64,000 nt of DNA. Origin: Sungkyunkwania multivorans. Lineage in GTDB: Bacteria; Bacteroidota; Bacteroidia; Flavobacteriales; Flavobacteriaceae. Position 1 is the stretch's first letter, and each line of letters opens with the position of its first letter. The notes under the pieces are model-generated. The model worked only from the letters and a program-made list of their open reading frames with translations. It did not search any database and had not been told where the DNA came from. Below, piece after piece: positions 24,162 through 33,960 of the stretch. Location of the stretch: the NCBI RefSeq assembly GCF_042675645.1, contig NZ_JBHTJH010000003.1, forward strand, positions 124,001 through 188,000. Reading direction: 5' to 3'. The translations under genes were made by a program, and so were the position numbers.

Positions 24162-26999
24162 ATGTCAGAAAAAAAACGCCTTTTCCTTTTAGATGCCTAT
24201 GCCTTGATCTTTAGAGGATATTACGCATTCATCAAAAATCCAAGAATCAATTCAAAGGGGATGGATACCAGTGCCATCATGGGCTTTATGAATTCACTTT
24301 TGGATGTGATAAAGCGCGAAAGACCAGACCATCTTGCGGTTTGCTTCGATAAAGGAGGCAGCGTGGACCGCGTAGAGCTATTTCCCGAATACAAGGCCAA
24401 TAGAGACGAGACTCCCGAAGCGATCAGAATCGCCATTCCCTATATTGAAAAGATCTTGAGGGCCATGCATATTCCGGTGATGGTCAAAGAAGGATACGAA
24501 GCCGATGATGTGATAGGTACGCTGGCAAAACAGGCGGAGAAGCAAGGCTATATGACCTATATGGTAACTCCAGACAAGGATTTTGCACAATTGGTATCAG
24601 AGAACATCGTCATGTATCGACCACCGCGTATGGGCAATGGCTGGGAACATTGGGGAATTGAAGAGGTGAAAAAAAAGTTTGAGGTAGAGCGCCCTGAACA
24701 AGTCATTGATTTTCTGGGAATGATGGGAGATTCTATCGACAATATCCCAGGACTTCCTGGGGTAGGTGAGAAAACGGCAAAAAAGTTCTTGGCACAATTT
24801 GGAAGTATGGAGGGCCTGTTAGCCAATACCGATCAGCTAAAGGGAAAGATGAAGGAAAAAGTAGAGGCCAATGCAGAATTGGGCCTGCTTTCCAAAAAGC
24901 TGGCAACGATCCTATTGGACGTTCCGGTCGAGTTTCATGAGAAAGATTTTGAGCTTTCCCATCCAGATGTCGAAAAAGTGACCGAGATCTTCAAGGAGTT
25001 GGAGTTTCGACGTATGACCGATAACTTTTTAAAGACCTTTGGACAAGAGGACAAAGCAGCCCCGGCAACAGAGACCAGTAGCGCTAAAAGCCCAAAGCAA
25101 CGTGCTGCCGATGCCACCCAGTTCGATCTGTTTGCGCAGCCGGGCACCGGCACGACCGATAACAAAGAAGCGGGCATCAACGGATACAGCACCATCGAAA
25201 ATACCAAGCATTTTTATCAATTTATAGACACCTCACTTTCAAGGAAATTATTAATTCAGAAATTACTTCAGCAAAAAAGTGTTTGTTTCGATACCGAAAC
25301 CACCAGCATAAAATCGCTGGAGGCAGAATTGGTAGGTATTGCTTTTTCCTGGGAAGTCGGAAAAGGATATTATGTGGGCTTCCCGGAAGATCAAGAAGAA
25401 TCAAAGACGATATTGGAGGAATTTAGGCCTTTTTTCGAAAGCGAGAATATTGAAAAGATCGGACAGAATCTAAAGTACGATATCAAAGTATTGTCCAATT
25501 ATGATATGCCAGTAAAAGGTCCGCTTTTTGATACAATGATCGCACATTATTTGATCAATGCCGATATGCGACACAATATGGACGTATTGGCAGAGACCTA
25601 TCTTAACTATCAGCCCGTCTCTATAGAAGCGCTCATCGGTAAAAAGGGAAAGAACCAGCGTTCTATGCGTTCTGTCCCGATAGACAAGCAAACCGAATAC
25701 GCCGTAGAAGACTCGGACATTACACTGCAATTGAAGGTGCATTTCGAAAAGGAAATGGAAGCTGGAAACCTCACCAAGCTCTTTAGAGAGGTCGAGGTCC
25801 CGCTGGTGAGTGTACTCTCAGAGATGGAGATCGAAGGCATCAATGTCGATATCGATTATTTGAAATCACTTTCTTCGGCACTTACCGAAGATATCGAACG
25901 CTTGGAAAAGGCGATCTACGATCAAGCGGGAGAAACGTTCAATATCGCCTCTCCTAAGCAATTGGGACCCATCCTTTTTGATAAGTTGAAATTGGTGGAC
26001 AAACCAAAAAAGACAAAGACTGGCCAATATTCAACGGCAGAGGATGTGCTATCCTATTTGGCAAAAGACCATAAGATCGTTGCCGATATCCTAGAATACC
26101 GTCAATACAAAAAATTACAAAGCACCTATGTAGATGCCCTTCCCAATGAGGTGAATCCTAAGACCCATAGAATTCATACGGTTTACAGCCAAGCCGTTGC
26201 GGCTACTGGCAGATTGAGTTCCAACAATCCGAATTTACAGAATATTCCTATCCGAACCGAGCGTGGAAGGCAAGTGAGAAAAGCTTTCGTCCCGAGAGAT
26301 GGAGATCATGTATTGCTCGCGGCCGATTATTCGCAAATAGAGTTACGCATCATCGCTGCCTTAAGTGAAGAAGAGAATATGATAAAGGCATTTAAGGACG
26401 GTGAGGATATTCATGCTTCCACTGCTGCGAAAGTTTTTAATGTATCCATAGACGAGGTGACCCGAGAACAGCGCAGCAATGCCAAAACCGTTAATTTTGG
26501 TATCATCTATGGCGTTTCGGCCTTTGGATTGAGCAACCAGACGGATCTTTCGCGAAGTGAGGCCAAAGAACTGATCGACACCTACTACAAAACCTATCCA
26601 AAATTGCGCCAATATATGGCAGATCAAGTTGATTTTGCGCGTGAAAATGGCTATGTAGAGACCATTCTGGGACGCAGACGCTATTTAAAAGACATCAACA
26701 GTCGTAACGCCGTAGTACGTGGTGCAGCCGAGCGAAATGCGGTAAACGCTCCGATTCAGGGAAGCGCGGCCGACATTATCAAAATTGCCATGATCAATAT
26801 TCACAAACGTTTCAAGCTAGAGAATTTCAGATCCAAGATGCTATTACAGGTACATGATGAATTAGTATTTGATGCACACAAAGACGAATTAGAGACCATC
26901 AAACCCATTATACAACACGAAATGGAGAATGCCTATAAATTGACCGTGCCGTTAGACGTTGAAATGGGAGTTGGCGAAAACTGGCTCGAGGCACATTAA
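24162..26999 (+). CDS. polA: DNA polymerase I
   Basis: A 945-residue enzyme for Okazaki-fragment processing and repair synthesis. Domain order: 5'-3' flap exonuclease (1 to ~295; LFLLDAYALIFRGYYAF, EADDVIGTLA, TPDKDFAQLV), a Ser/Thr/Ala-rich linker (~300-345), a 3'-5' exonuclease (~345-530) that keeps the DEDD residues (Asp377-Thr-Glu379, then DSDITLQL), and the polymerase domain with motif A (AADYSQIELRI), the O-helix (RSNAKTVNFGIIYG) and motif C (QVHDELVF). The intact DTE indicates active proofreading, unlike many family members that have lost it. Single gene with its own upstream promoter-like element. Confidence 0.98.
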   Translation: MSEKKRLFLLDAYALIFRGYYAFIKNPRINSKGMDTSAIMGFMNSLLDVIKRERPDHLAVCFDKGGSVDRVELFPEYKANRDETPEAIRIAIPYIEKILRAMHIPVMVKEGYEADDVIGTLAKQAEKQGYMTYMVTPDKDFAQLVSENIVMYRPPRMGNGWEHWGIEEVKKKFEVERPEQVIDFLGMMGDSIDNIPGLPGVGEKTAKKFLAQFGSMEGLLANTDQLKGKMKEKVEANAELGLLSKKLATILLDVPVEFHEKDFELSHPDVEKVTEIFKELEFRRMTDNFLKTFGQEDKAAPATETSSAKSPKQRAADATQFDLFAQPGTGTTDNKEAGINGYSTIENTKHFYQFIDTSLSRKLLIQKLLQQKSVCFDTETTSIKSLEAELVGIAFSWEVGKGYYVGFPEDQEESKTILEEFRPFFESENIEKIGQNLKYDIKVLSNYDMPVKGPLFDTMIAHYLINADMRHNMDVLAETYLNYQPVSIEALIGKKGKNQRSMRSVPIDKQTEYAVEDSDITLQLKVHFEKEMEAGNLTKLFREVEVPLVSVLSEMEIEGINVDIDYLKSLSSALTEDIERLEKAIYDQAGETFNIASPKQLGPILFDKLKLVDKPKKTKTGQYSTAEDVLSYLAKDHKIVADILEYRQYKKLQSTYVDALPNEVNPKTHRIHTVYSQAVAATGRLSSNNPNLQNIPIRTERGRQVRKAFVPRDGDHVLLAADYSQIELRIIAALSEEENMIKAFKDGEDIHASTAAKVFNVSIDEVTREQRSNAKTVNFGIIYGVSAFGLSNQTDLSRSEAKELIDTYYKTYPKLRQYMADQVDFARENGYVETILGRRRYLKDINSRNAVVRGAAERNAVNAPIQGSAADIIKIAMINIHKRFKLENFRSKMLLQVHDELVFDAHKDELETIKPIIQHEMENAYKLTVPLDVEMGVGENWLEAH

Positions 27000-27169
27000 A
27001 CGATCGTTATTCTCGGTCAATCTTTTGTGATACATTTACTACTATAGAAAGTAGCAAATATTTGATCACCAGGGCGTTATTTTAAGACATGAACTTCATA
27101 GAATAATTTTCATTTGCGCTTCTTATTGTTATTTTTTTATTAAGTTTATCTTAACAAACCAACCGTCTC

Positions 27170-27751
27170 ATGCGCTATGATTCCCTCTATATGAATAGCG
27201 AAGCTTTTATTTTATCCTTAAATAATGGCGATGCGGCAGCATTCGAGATGCTCTTCAGACTTTACCATTCTAAACTCCGTTTTATAGCGTCTAACTATAT
27301 ATCCCAAGCAGAGGACAGCGAGGAAATCGTACAAGATGTCTTTATAAAGATATGGAAGCGAAGGAAGTCCCTGAACATAAAGACCAATTTGAACAGCTAC
27401 CTTTTCACCACGGTAAAGAATACTTGCCTCGACCATTTAAGAAAGCAGCGCCGTAAGACGGGATTTAGACATCGCTTAGAGCTTTTGGAAAACACGATCA
27501 ACTATAACGCTTTGAAAGATGCTGCAGCCTCTGCGATCATAGAGAAGGAATTAGCTTTAGAAATTGAAAAAGCGATTGCACTTCTCCCTGAAAAATGCAA
27601 GCAGGTCTTCATGAAAAGCAGAGTTCAGGGGATGACAAACAAAGCCATTTCGGAGCAGCTTCATATTTCAGTGAAAACGGTTGAGAACCACATGACCAGA
27701 GCCCTTCGCCATATGCGTCTGCACCTTCAAGATTTTTTACATCTACTTTAA
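27170..27751 (+). CDS. ECF-type RNA polymerase sigma factor (SusC/FecR-associated)
   Basis: 193 residues. Region 2 is visible as AFEMLFRLYHSKLRFIASNY followed by SEEIVQDVFIKIWKRRKSL, and region 4 as LPEKCKQVFMKSRVQGMTNK with AISEQLHISVKTVENHMTRA. The family is the Bacteroidota ECF group encoded beside FecR anti-sigma factors and SusC/SusD pairs. It would be released when the SusC-like transducer senses its ligand. An alternative start ATG at 27191 would shorten it by seven residues. fecR follows 63 bp later. Confidence 0.93.
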   Translation: MRYDSLYMNSEAFILSLNNGDAAAFEMLFRLYHSKLRFIASNYISQAEDSEEIVQDVFIKIWKRRKSLNIKTNLNSYLFTTVKNTCLDHLRKQRRKTGFRHRLELLENTINYNALKDAAASAIIEKELALEIEKAIALLPEKCKQVFMKSRVQGMTNKAISEQLHISVKTVENHMTRALRHMRLHLQDFLHLL

Positions 27752-27803
27752 TTTAAGCATTCACTAGGGGGTCTTCTTATTTTTTACGTCTATATAAGTG
27801 TAA

Positions 27804-27813
27804 TGACCAACTA
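27804..27813 (+). promoter_or_regulatory. GACCAACTAA motif before fecR
   Basis: The same ten bases occur at 28827-28836 and, as the first eight, at 28846-28853 before susC. This is a candidate shared operator or promoter element, although a chance copy also exists inside rpsB near 38211. Confidence 0.25.
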
Positions 27814-27814
27814 A

Positions 27815-28780
27815 ATGAACCAAGACCTCCTTAAAAAATACTTTCAGAAAAAAGCCACGTTCTCCGAGAAAGAAGAGGTTTTGGAATGGGTAAGGCTTTC
27901 CAAAGAGAATCAAGAAGAATACCATCTGCTTAAAGCTCAATATGTAGCGGACCACCTGAATTCGGTGAAGGACGCCTCGAGTCACGCCTCTCTAATACGC
28001 TTTCAAACAAGCATGGGCAGTGCCTATAAAAAGTATATTCCCTATGCCGCTGCCATCATTTTGGTCGCTACAGGTATATTTTTTCTAGTCCAAAGGCCTT
28101 TGGACACTATCTCTCCTACAGAAAAGGAGCCTCATAGAAAGACGATTACCTATTATAAACAAACAGCAGGGAAAAAGGTGACCCTGCCAGACGGCAGCTC
28201 AGTATTATTGAATGTAGACAGTCATATCGAATTTGCGCCTACCTTTAAAAAAGACATTAGAGAAGTTAAGCTAGTGGGGGAAGCTTTATTTGATATCATA
28301 CACGATGCTTCTCGGCCTTTTGTGGTCAAGACCAAAGACTTCAATGTTAAAGTATTAGGCACCTCTTTTAATGTAAAGTGCTACCCAAATGACGTGCAAA
28401 CGGAGACCACATTGATCACAGGAAAAGTAGAATTATTGAGAGAGGAAGAAACTCCTATTATTCTGGCACCTTCACAAAAAGCCGTATATCACAAGACTCA
28501 GAACAGAATTGCTGTTGAGGAGGTGATCTCTGAAGACGTCATCGCTTGGAAGAACGGAACGCTCATTTTTAATAACACCCCGATGCAACAAGTGGTACTG
28601 GACCTAGAACGAAAATACAACGTAAAAATAATTATTAACTCACCTAACCTTTTGAAGTATGAATACACAGGGACCTTTGATAATCTAGAACTGGAAGAAG
28701 CATTACAGTTGCTAATGATCTCCTCACCTATCAACTATACTAAGGAAAACCAGAAAATTATATTTGATATGAATGACTAA
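27815..28780 (+). CDS. FecR-family transmembrane anti-sigma factor
   Basis: 321 residues: a cytoplasmic N-terminal anti-sigma segment (MNQDLLKKYFQKKATFSEKE), one transmembrane helix at ~75-94 (IPYAAAIILVATGIFFLVQ), a periplasmic FecR domain with the signature TLPDGSSVLLNVDSHIEF and GEALFDIIHD, and a C-terminal DUF4974 domain (KYNVKIIINSPNLLKYEYTG) that contacts the STN domain of the partner receptor. Length and order are standard. It sits between its ECF sigma factor and the SusC gene, so the three form a trans-envelope signalling relay. Confidence 0.95.
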   Translation: MNQDLLKKYFQKKATFSEKEEVLEWVRLSKENQEEYHLLKAQYVADHLNSVKDASSHASLIRFQTSMGSAYKKYIPYAAAIILVATGIFFLVQRPLDTISPTEKEPHRKTITYYKQTAGKKVTLPDGSSVLLNVDSHIEFAPTFKKDIREVKLVGEALFDIIHDASRPFVVKTKDFNVKVLGTSFNVKCYPNDVQTETTLITGKVELLREEETPIILAPSQKAVYHKTQNRIAVEEVISEDVIAWKNGTLIFNNTPMQQVVLDLERKYNVKIIINSPNLLKYEYTGTFDNLELEEALQLLMISSPINYTKENQKIIFDMND

Positions 28781-28785
28781 GGTCA

Positions 28786-28819
28786 GATGAAAAGAGGGTG
28801 CTGCAACACCCCCTTCATC
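28786..28819. other. Hairpin between fecR and susC
   Basis: Outer arms GATGAA / TTCATC and inner arms GGGTG / CACCC form an interrupted stem right after the fecR stop. There is no T-run, so it may be a partial terminator or an mRNA-stability element that sets the fecR to susC ratio. Confidence 0.5.
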
Positions 28820-28826
28820 AATTATT

Positions 28827-28853
28827 GACCAACTAATAAATAATCGACCAACT
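28827..28853 (+). promoter_or_regulatory. Direct GACCAACT repeats before susC
   Basis: Two copies of GACCAACT start 19 bp apart (28827 and 28846) just before the susC start at 28871, and a third copy precedes fecR. A binding site for a regulator or the cognate ECF sigma factor is possible but unproven. Confidence 0.3.
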
Positions 28854-28870
28854 TTTAACTTTCCAAAATT

Positions 28871-31800
28871 ATGAAAAAAAGCGAACCTAGGGGTTTCTCG
28901 CTTAGAAAACGGTTTCTAAGAATTATGAAGATCTATATCGTTCTTGCCTGTATCAGTTTGGCAAAGCTCTTTGCCAGTGAAACGTATGGACAGGCTATAA
29001 CTTTGAATTTAGAAGATGTCCAACTGAAGGACATCCTAGCTAAGATTGAAAAGGATAGCGATTATCATTTCTTTTACAACAATAGTCTTGTCGACGTTTC
29101 TAAAAAAACCTCCATTCACGCACAAGAACAAGAGATACAGAATGTCTTAAAACTACTCTTGTCAAAGACCTATATTGATTATAAAATTTTTAAAAATCAA
29201 ATCGTATTATTTCCGAAGAATGATACTTCGGTACTAAAGATATTAGAGGAGATCGAGAGCCAAGAACTCCAAAACTCCAAGGATAGATCCCTTAATGCCA
29301 TCAATAAGGGGCTAACTTCAATGATACGTAAAGCCACCCAGGATCCCATTAGAGGAACTGTGTCCGATGGAGATGGTTTCCCGCTACCGGGCGCTTCTAT
29401 TGTGGTAAAAGGCACCTCCCGAGGAACGCAGACAGACTTTGACGGTAATTATCAAATTATTGCCGACACTGGCGAAGTTTTGGTATTTTCTTACGTGGGT
29501 ATGACGACCCGAGAAGTCACCGTTGGCAACAACAAGGTGGTCAACGTCTCTTTGACAAGTAGCGCAAGTGAACTGGAAGAGGTCATTGTGGTGGCCTATG
29601 GTACCGCCAAGAAAAGTGATTTTACAGGATCTGCCACACAGATCAATGCCGAGGCGATTGAAGATCGTCCGATATCTAATGTCGCTCAGGCATTGCAAGG
29701 AGCTTCTGCCGGGGTAAACGTTTCTGTGGTAAGTGGACAGCCAGGTGCGGCTCCAAACATCAGAGTGCGCGGAATAGGGTCGATCAACGCTTCGAGCGAT
29801 CCTTTATATGTGCTTGATGGCGTCCCTTTACAAGAATTAGCGCTTTCCAATCTGAATCCGAATGATATTGAGAGCATCACGGTCCTTAAAGATGCGGCAT
29901 CCACCTCCTTATATGGAAGTAGAGCTGCCAACGGGGTGGTATTAATTACCACTAAGAAAGGAAAAAAAGGAAAAGAAATCATTACCCTCAATATAAGTCA
30001 AGGCATTACCTCGAGATCGATCCCAGAATATGATCGGGTTGATGCGCGCCAGTATTATCCCTTAATGTGGGAGGCCTATAGAAACAGCCTCTCTATTTCT
30101 GGAACCACCCCTGTAGATGTTGCAAATCAAACGGCGACCGACGATATTTTTGGGTTGCTAGGGTATAATCCTTTTAATGTACCTAACGATGAGATCGTAT
30201 TGACCAACGGACAATTGAATCCAAATGCACGCTTACTCTATGCAGGAGATCTCGACTGGCAATCCCCGATTTTGCGTGCAGGAACACGCAGCAATATCGA
30301 TTTTTCCTATCAAGGCGCCAGTGAGACCACGGACTATTTCGTATCGCTGGGATATCTAAATGAGGAGGGATATGTGATCAATTCTGATTTTAAAAGAATT
30401 ACAGGGCGTGTGAATATCAACTCCCAGCTCAAAGAATGGTTTAAGGCTGGGGTGATTCTTTCAGGGACCACCTCTAAAGCTAATCAAGGAAATGACAGTG
30501 GTTCCAATTCTTTGGTGAATCCATTCCGGACGACAAGATACATTGCGCCCATATATCCTGTTTATCTCCATGACCCCGTTACGGGTGCCTTCATCCTAGA
30601 TGAGAATGGGAATAGGATCTTTGATGAAGGAAGTGAAAGAGTTGGTAGCACCAGTGGAAGACACGTCATTCAGGAAACACTTTTAAATATAGATAAAGAC
30701 GAGATCACCTTTTTGTCCGCCAGAACATATGGAGAAGTGACCTTCTTGAAGGATTTCAAATTTACCTTTAATGCCTCCTTAGACCAACGTTTCTTTATCA
30801 ATGAGGACTATGGAAACAGAATAATCGGAGATGCAGAACCTTTAGGGAGCTCGAGTAGATTTCATACCCGACGAACGGTGATCAACTATAACCAGCTATT
30901 GAATTATAACAGAGACTTTGGCAGCCATACCGTTGGGGTTCTTTTGGGCCATGAAAGCTATGATGAAGAGCTTAACGTGCTCAATGGCAGTAGAAACGGC
31001 CAAATCTTTGACGGTAACACCGAATTGGCAAACTTCGTAACTGTGACCGATCTCAATGGATTCACCGATCGACTTACCATCGAAGGATACCTGAGTAGGG
31101 TCAATTATGACTATAATGACACTTATTATTTATCAGGATCTTATCGAAGAGATGCCAGTTCTAGATTTGTCAATGAGCGATGGGGAGATTTCTTTTCTGT
31201 TGGTGGCGCATGGCGGATCGATCAGGAAGGTTTCGTCCAAAATTGGGATTGGCTAAGTGCATTGAAGTTCAGAGCATCTTATGGAGAAACTGGAAACCAA
31301 GACCTTGGCTCGGAATATATTAGTCGAGGGCTCGTCGGGGTTGGCCCAGATTTCAACAATGCTTCAGAAGCAGGTTCTATAGGGATTTCCAATGAAAATT
31401 TAGATCTTACATGGGAGAATAATGTGCAGAAGGACATCGCTCTAGAATTTGGCTTATTCGACAATAGAATAAATGGTACGGTTGAATATTACAATAGAAA
31501 ATCAAAAGACCTATTGTTCGAAGTTCCTGTCCCGGTTTCTTCAGGATTGGACGACCGTCCTGATAATATAGGTGACATGGTAAACAGTGGACTAGAAGTG
31601 GATCTTTCCATAGACTTAATAAGAAATGAGAACGTAAGATGGAATTTTAGTGTCAATGCGTCCACATTGAAAAACGAGATCACCAGATTACCTCAAGAGG
31701 AAATAATAACTGGAACCAAGAAATTGGTTGTCGGTGGAGATATTTTCGCCTATTGGTTAAGAGATTGGTATGGCGTAGACCCTGCGGATGGCGCTGGTTT

Positions 31801-32398
31801 GTATATTTTAGATCCTGACGAGGCAGATGGCGGAACAGATGAAAGAGTGATCAACGGTACGAACGTGACCACAAATCAGAATAAAGCACTCAGGGATTTT
31901 GTTGGTACGGCAACACCTGATCTCTTTGGAGCATTCAGCAGTACCGTCGATTATAAAGGGTTCTCCTTTGGATTCACCTTCACCTATCAAATAGGCGGTG
32001 AAACATATGACACCAATTATGCGACCCTGATGTCTTCTGGAACCTATGGGCAGGCATTGAGTACAGACATTTTAAGGCGTTGGCAACAACCAGGAGACAT
32101 TACAGACGTACCACGTTTGGATGTCAATCAGACAGCGCAGTTCGGTGCTGCATCCGATCGATGGTTGACCAGCTCCACAAATCTTGCGCTGCGACAGGTC
32201 AATCTTGGCTATGCCTTCAATAATAATGTGCTAGATGCACTAGGACTAGGTACAGCCAGGTTGTATGTAACTGGAGAGAACTTATTTTTGCTCTCCAAAA
32301 GAAGAGGGATGGACGTAGGTCAAAATTTCAACGGTACCACATCTAACCGTTTTACCCCTGCGAGAATAATCACTTTTGGTTTGAATCTAACATTCTAA
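28871..32398 (+). CDS. SusC/RagA-family TonB-dependent receptor with STN signalling domain
   Basis: 1175 residues. After an N-terminal signal segment (IVLACISLAKLFASETYGQ) comes an STN domain (about 41-115; LEDVQLKDILAKIEKDSDYH), the signalling extension that contacts FecR, then a carboxypeptidase-regulatory-like domain (PIRGTVSDGDGFPLPGASIV onwards), a plug domain (EVIVVAYGTAKKSDFTGSAT; VRGIGSINASSDPLYVLDG), and a ~900-residue barrel ending ARIITFGLNLTF. It imports an oligomeric nutrient across the outer membrane using ExbB/ExbD energy, with the SusD lipoprotein encoded 13 bp downstream as its lid. The ligand is not identifiable because no degradative enzyme is in the locus. Confidence 0.96.
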   Translation: MKKSEPRGFSLRKRFLRIMKIYIVLACISLAKLFASETYGQAITLNLEDVQLKDILAKIEKDSDYHFFYNNSLVDVSKKTSIHAQEQEIQNVLKLLLSKTYIDYKIFKNQIVLFPKNDTSVLKILEEIESQELQNSKDRSLNAINKGLTSMIRKATQDPIRGTVSDGDGFPLPGASIVVKGTSRGTQTDFDGNYQIIADTGEVLVFSYVGMTTREVTVGNNKVVNVSLTSSASELEEVIVVAYGTAKKSDFTGSATQINAEAIEDRPISNVAQALQGASAGVNVSVVSGQPGAAPNIRVRGIGSINASSDPLYVLDGVPLQELALSNLNPNDIESITVLKDAASTSLYGSRAANGVVLITTKKGKKGKEIITLNISQGITSRSIPEYDRVDARQYYPLMWEAYRNSLSISGTTPVDVANQTATDDIFGLLGYNPFNVPNDEIVLTNGQLNPNARLLYAGDLDWQSPILRAGTRSNIDFSYQGASETTDYFVSLGYLNEEGYVINSDFKRITGRVNINSQLKEWFKAGVILSGTTSKANQGNDSGSNSLVNPFRTTRYIAPIYPVYLHDPVTGAFILDENGNRIFDEGSERVGSTSGRHVIQETLLNIDKDEITFLSARTYGEVTFLKDFKFTFNASLDQRFFINEDYGNRIIGDAEPLGSSSRFHTRRTVINYNQLLNYNRDFGSHTVGVLLGHESYDEELNVLNGSRNGQIFDGNTELANFVTVTDLNGFTDRLTIEGYLSRVNYDYNDTYYLSGSYRRDASSRFVNERWGDFFSVGGAWRIDQEGFVQNWDWLSALKFRASYGETGNQDLGSEYISRGLVGVGPDFNNASEAGSIGISNENLDLTWENNVQKDIALEFGLFDNRINGTVEYYNRKSKDLLFEVPVPVSSGLDDRPDNIGDMVNSGLEVDLSIDLIRNENVRWNFSVNASTLKNEITRLPQEEIITGTKKLVVGGDIFAYWLRDWYGVDPADGAGLYILDPDEADGGTDERVINGTNVTTNQNKALRDFVGTATPDLFGAFSSTVDYKGFSFGFTFTYQIGGETYDTNYATLMSSGTYGQALSTDILRRWQQPGDITDVPRLDVNQTAQFGAASDRWLTSSTNLALRQVNLGYAFNNNVLDALGLGTARLYVTGENLFLLSKRRGMDVGQNFNGTTSNRFTPARIITFGLNLTF

Positions 32399-32411
32399 AA
32401 AATCTTAAGTT

Positions 32412-33893
32412 ATGAAAACATATAAAATATTATTTACCTTCTTTTCTTTATGCATGCTGTTGAGTTTCAATTCATGCAGTGAAGACTTTTTAGAACAACT
32501 TCCGACGGATGCTACGGCCACCGAGACCGCTACTGCAACCACCGGCAATCTCTTGCTGATAGTAAATGGAATTCACCGTTCCCTTTATGTTCGGTATGGA
32601 GCTCAAGGGCGGACGGGCATCGGCGCCATGATGATACAAAATGACGTCTTAGGAGAAGACCTGGTGATGACCGCCCGTGCAAATGGATGGTTTATCAACG
32701 CCTACCGATGGAATGACCATACAAACTCTCTAGATGCAGATAATTTGTTCCCTTATAGAACATATTATAGGATCATTAGAAATGCGAACTTGATCATCAA
32801 TAATGCCGCAAGTGCCAGTGGTCCAGATGCGGAAAGAAACCTTGTTTTGGGGCAGGCACTGACCTATAGGGCCTGGGCTCACTTTCAGATGGTACAATTA
32901 TATGGAAGTCGATACGTCCCTGGCGGAAATAATGTTCAAGATGGGATTCCCATTAAATTAACGGTTGATAATGAACCGCAAGCTAGGAATACGGTAGAAG
33001 AGGTATATGCCCAGGTCAATGAGGATCTGGACAATGCCATTATTGCGCTTGAGAATTACTCGAGACCTAACAAATCTCATTTGGATCAGAGTGTAGCTCA
33101 GGGCTTAAAAGCAAGGGTCGCTTTGGTACAAGGCAACTATGCGATTGCTGCACAATTTGCTGCCTTGGCCCGTTCGGGTTATTCGCTAATGTCCAATGAT
33201 ACTTATTTTAACAACTTTAGCGACTACGAAAATGATGAGTGGATGTGGGGAAGCTTTATTCAAGAGGACCAGACCGACCGTTTTGGGAATTTTGGAGCTT
33301 TTATGTCTCGAAATTTCAGTTCCTCTAACATTAGAGGAAATCCTAAGGCCATCAATAGCTTACTATATGATCAGATCTCAGATACCGATATTAGAAAACA
33401 ACTTTTTGATCCAACAGGCGAGCACAATGTGCTTCCTCCTGGGATAGAGATCTCTTCACGGCACGCTAGAAGACCATACACTAGCCAAAAGTTTATTTCG
33501 GAATCAACGGGTGACAGTAGAATGGATGTGCCGTATATGAGAGCTGCCGAGATGTATTTGATCGAAGCTGAAGCATTGTCATATTCGGATGAAACGGCAG
33601 CTCGGCAAGTGCTGTTCGAATTAGCCTCAAATAGGGACCCCAGTTATACCTTGTCCACCAATACAGGGCAAGCACTTAAGGATGAGATCTATATTCAGCG
33701 AAGGATCGAGTTATGGGGCGAGGGCTTTAGATTTTATGATCTTAAAAGATTGAACCAGCCTTTGAATAGAAATGGTGCTAACCATACCGCCTCACTCGTT
33801 GTGATATTCGATGTTCCCGCTGGCGATGAACGTTGGCAATGGCTCATTCCACAAAGAGCTTTGGACGCCAATCCGTTGTTAGACCAGAATTGA
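32412..33893 (+). CDS. SusD/RagB-family nutrient-binding outer-membrane lipoprotein
   Basis: 493 residues with a lipoprotein signal peptide (FFSLCMLLSFNSC, lipidated Cys22). The mature protein has the alpha-helical TPR-like SusD fold: TGNLLLIVNGIHRSLYVRYG, the PYRTYYRIIRNANLIINNA helix, LVLGQALTYRAWAHFQMVQL with the typical RAW...FQMVQLYG pattern, and the C-terminal RagB part PYMRAAEMYLIEAEAL and EGFRFYDLKRLNQPL. It caps the SusC barrel and binds the substrate at the surface. Translation is coupled to susC by a 13-bp gap. The transcript ends in a hairpin at 33922-33956. Confidence 0.96.
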   Translation: MKTYKILFTFFSLCMLLSFNSCSEDFLEQLPTDATATETATATTGNLLLIVNGIHRSLYVRYGAQGRTGIGAMMIQNDVLGEDLVMTARANGWFINAYRWNDHTNSLDADNLFPYRTYYRIIRNANLIINNAASASGPDAERNLVLGQALTYRAWAHFQMVQLYGSRYVPGGNNVQDGIPIKLTVDNEPQARNTVEEVYAQVNEDLDNAIIALENYSRPNKSHLDQSVAQGLKARVALVQGNYAIAAQFAALARSGYSLMSNDTYFNNFSDYENDEWMWGSFIQEDQTDRFGNFGAFMSRNFSSSNIRGNPKAINSLLYDQISDTDIRKQLFDPTGEHNVLPPGIEISSRHARRPYTSQKFISESTGDSRMDVPYMRAAEMYLIEAEALSYSDETAARQVLFELASNRDPSYTLSTNTGQALKDEIYIQRRIELWGEGFRFYDLKRLNQPLNRNGANHTASLVVIFDVPAGDERWQWLIPQRALDANPLLDQN

Positions 33894-33921
33894 TATAATT
33901 TGTCTATTCTTTAAATTATCC

Positions 33922-33956
33922 GATCCCTCTCGAAGCATGTGACTTTGGGAGGGATC
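33922..33956. terminator. Hairpin between convergent susD and DUF5916 genes
   Basis: An 8-bp stem GATCCCTC / GAGGGATC with a 19-nt loop. T-runs are short, so it is a weak but positionally sensible terminator for both genes. Confidence 0.55.
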
Positions 33957-33960
33957 TCTC

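Noticed and set aside
28786..28819. Full terminator between fecR and susC
   Set aside because: The stem is interrupted and no T-run follows, so readthrough is likely.
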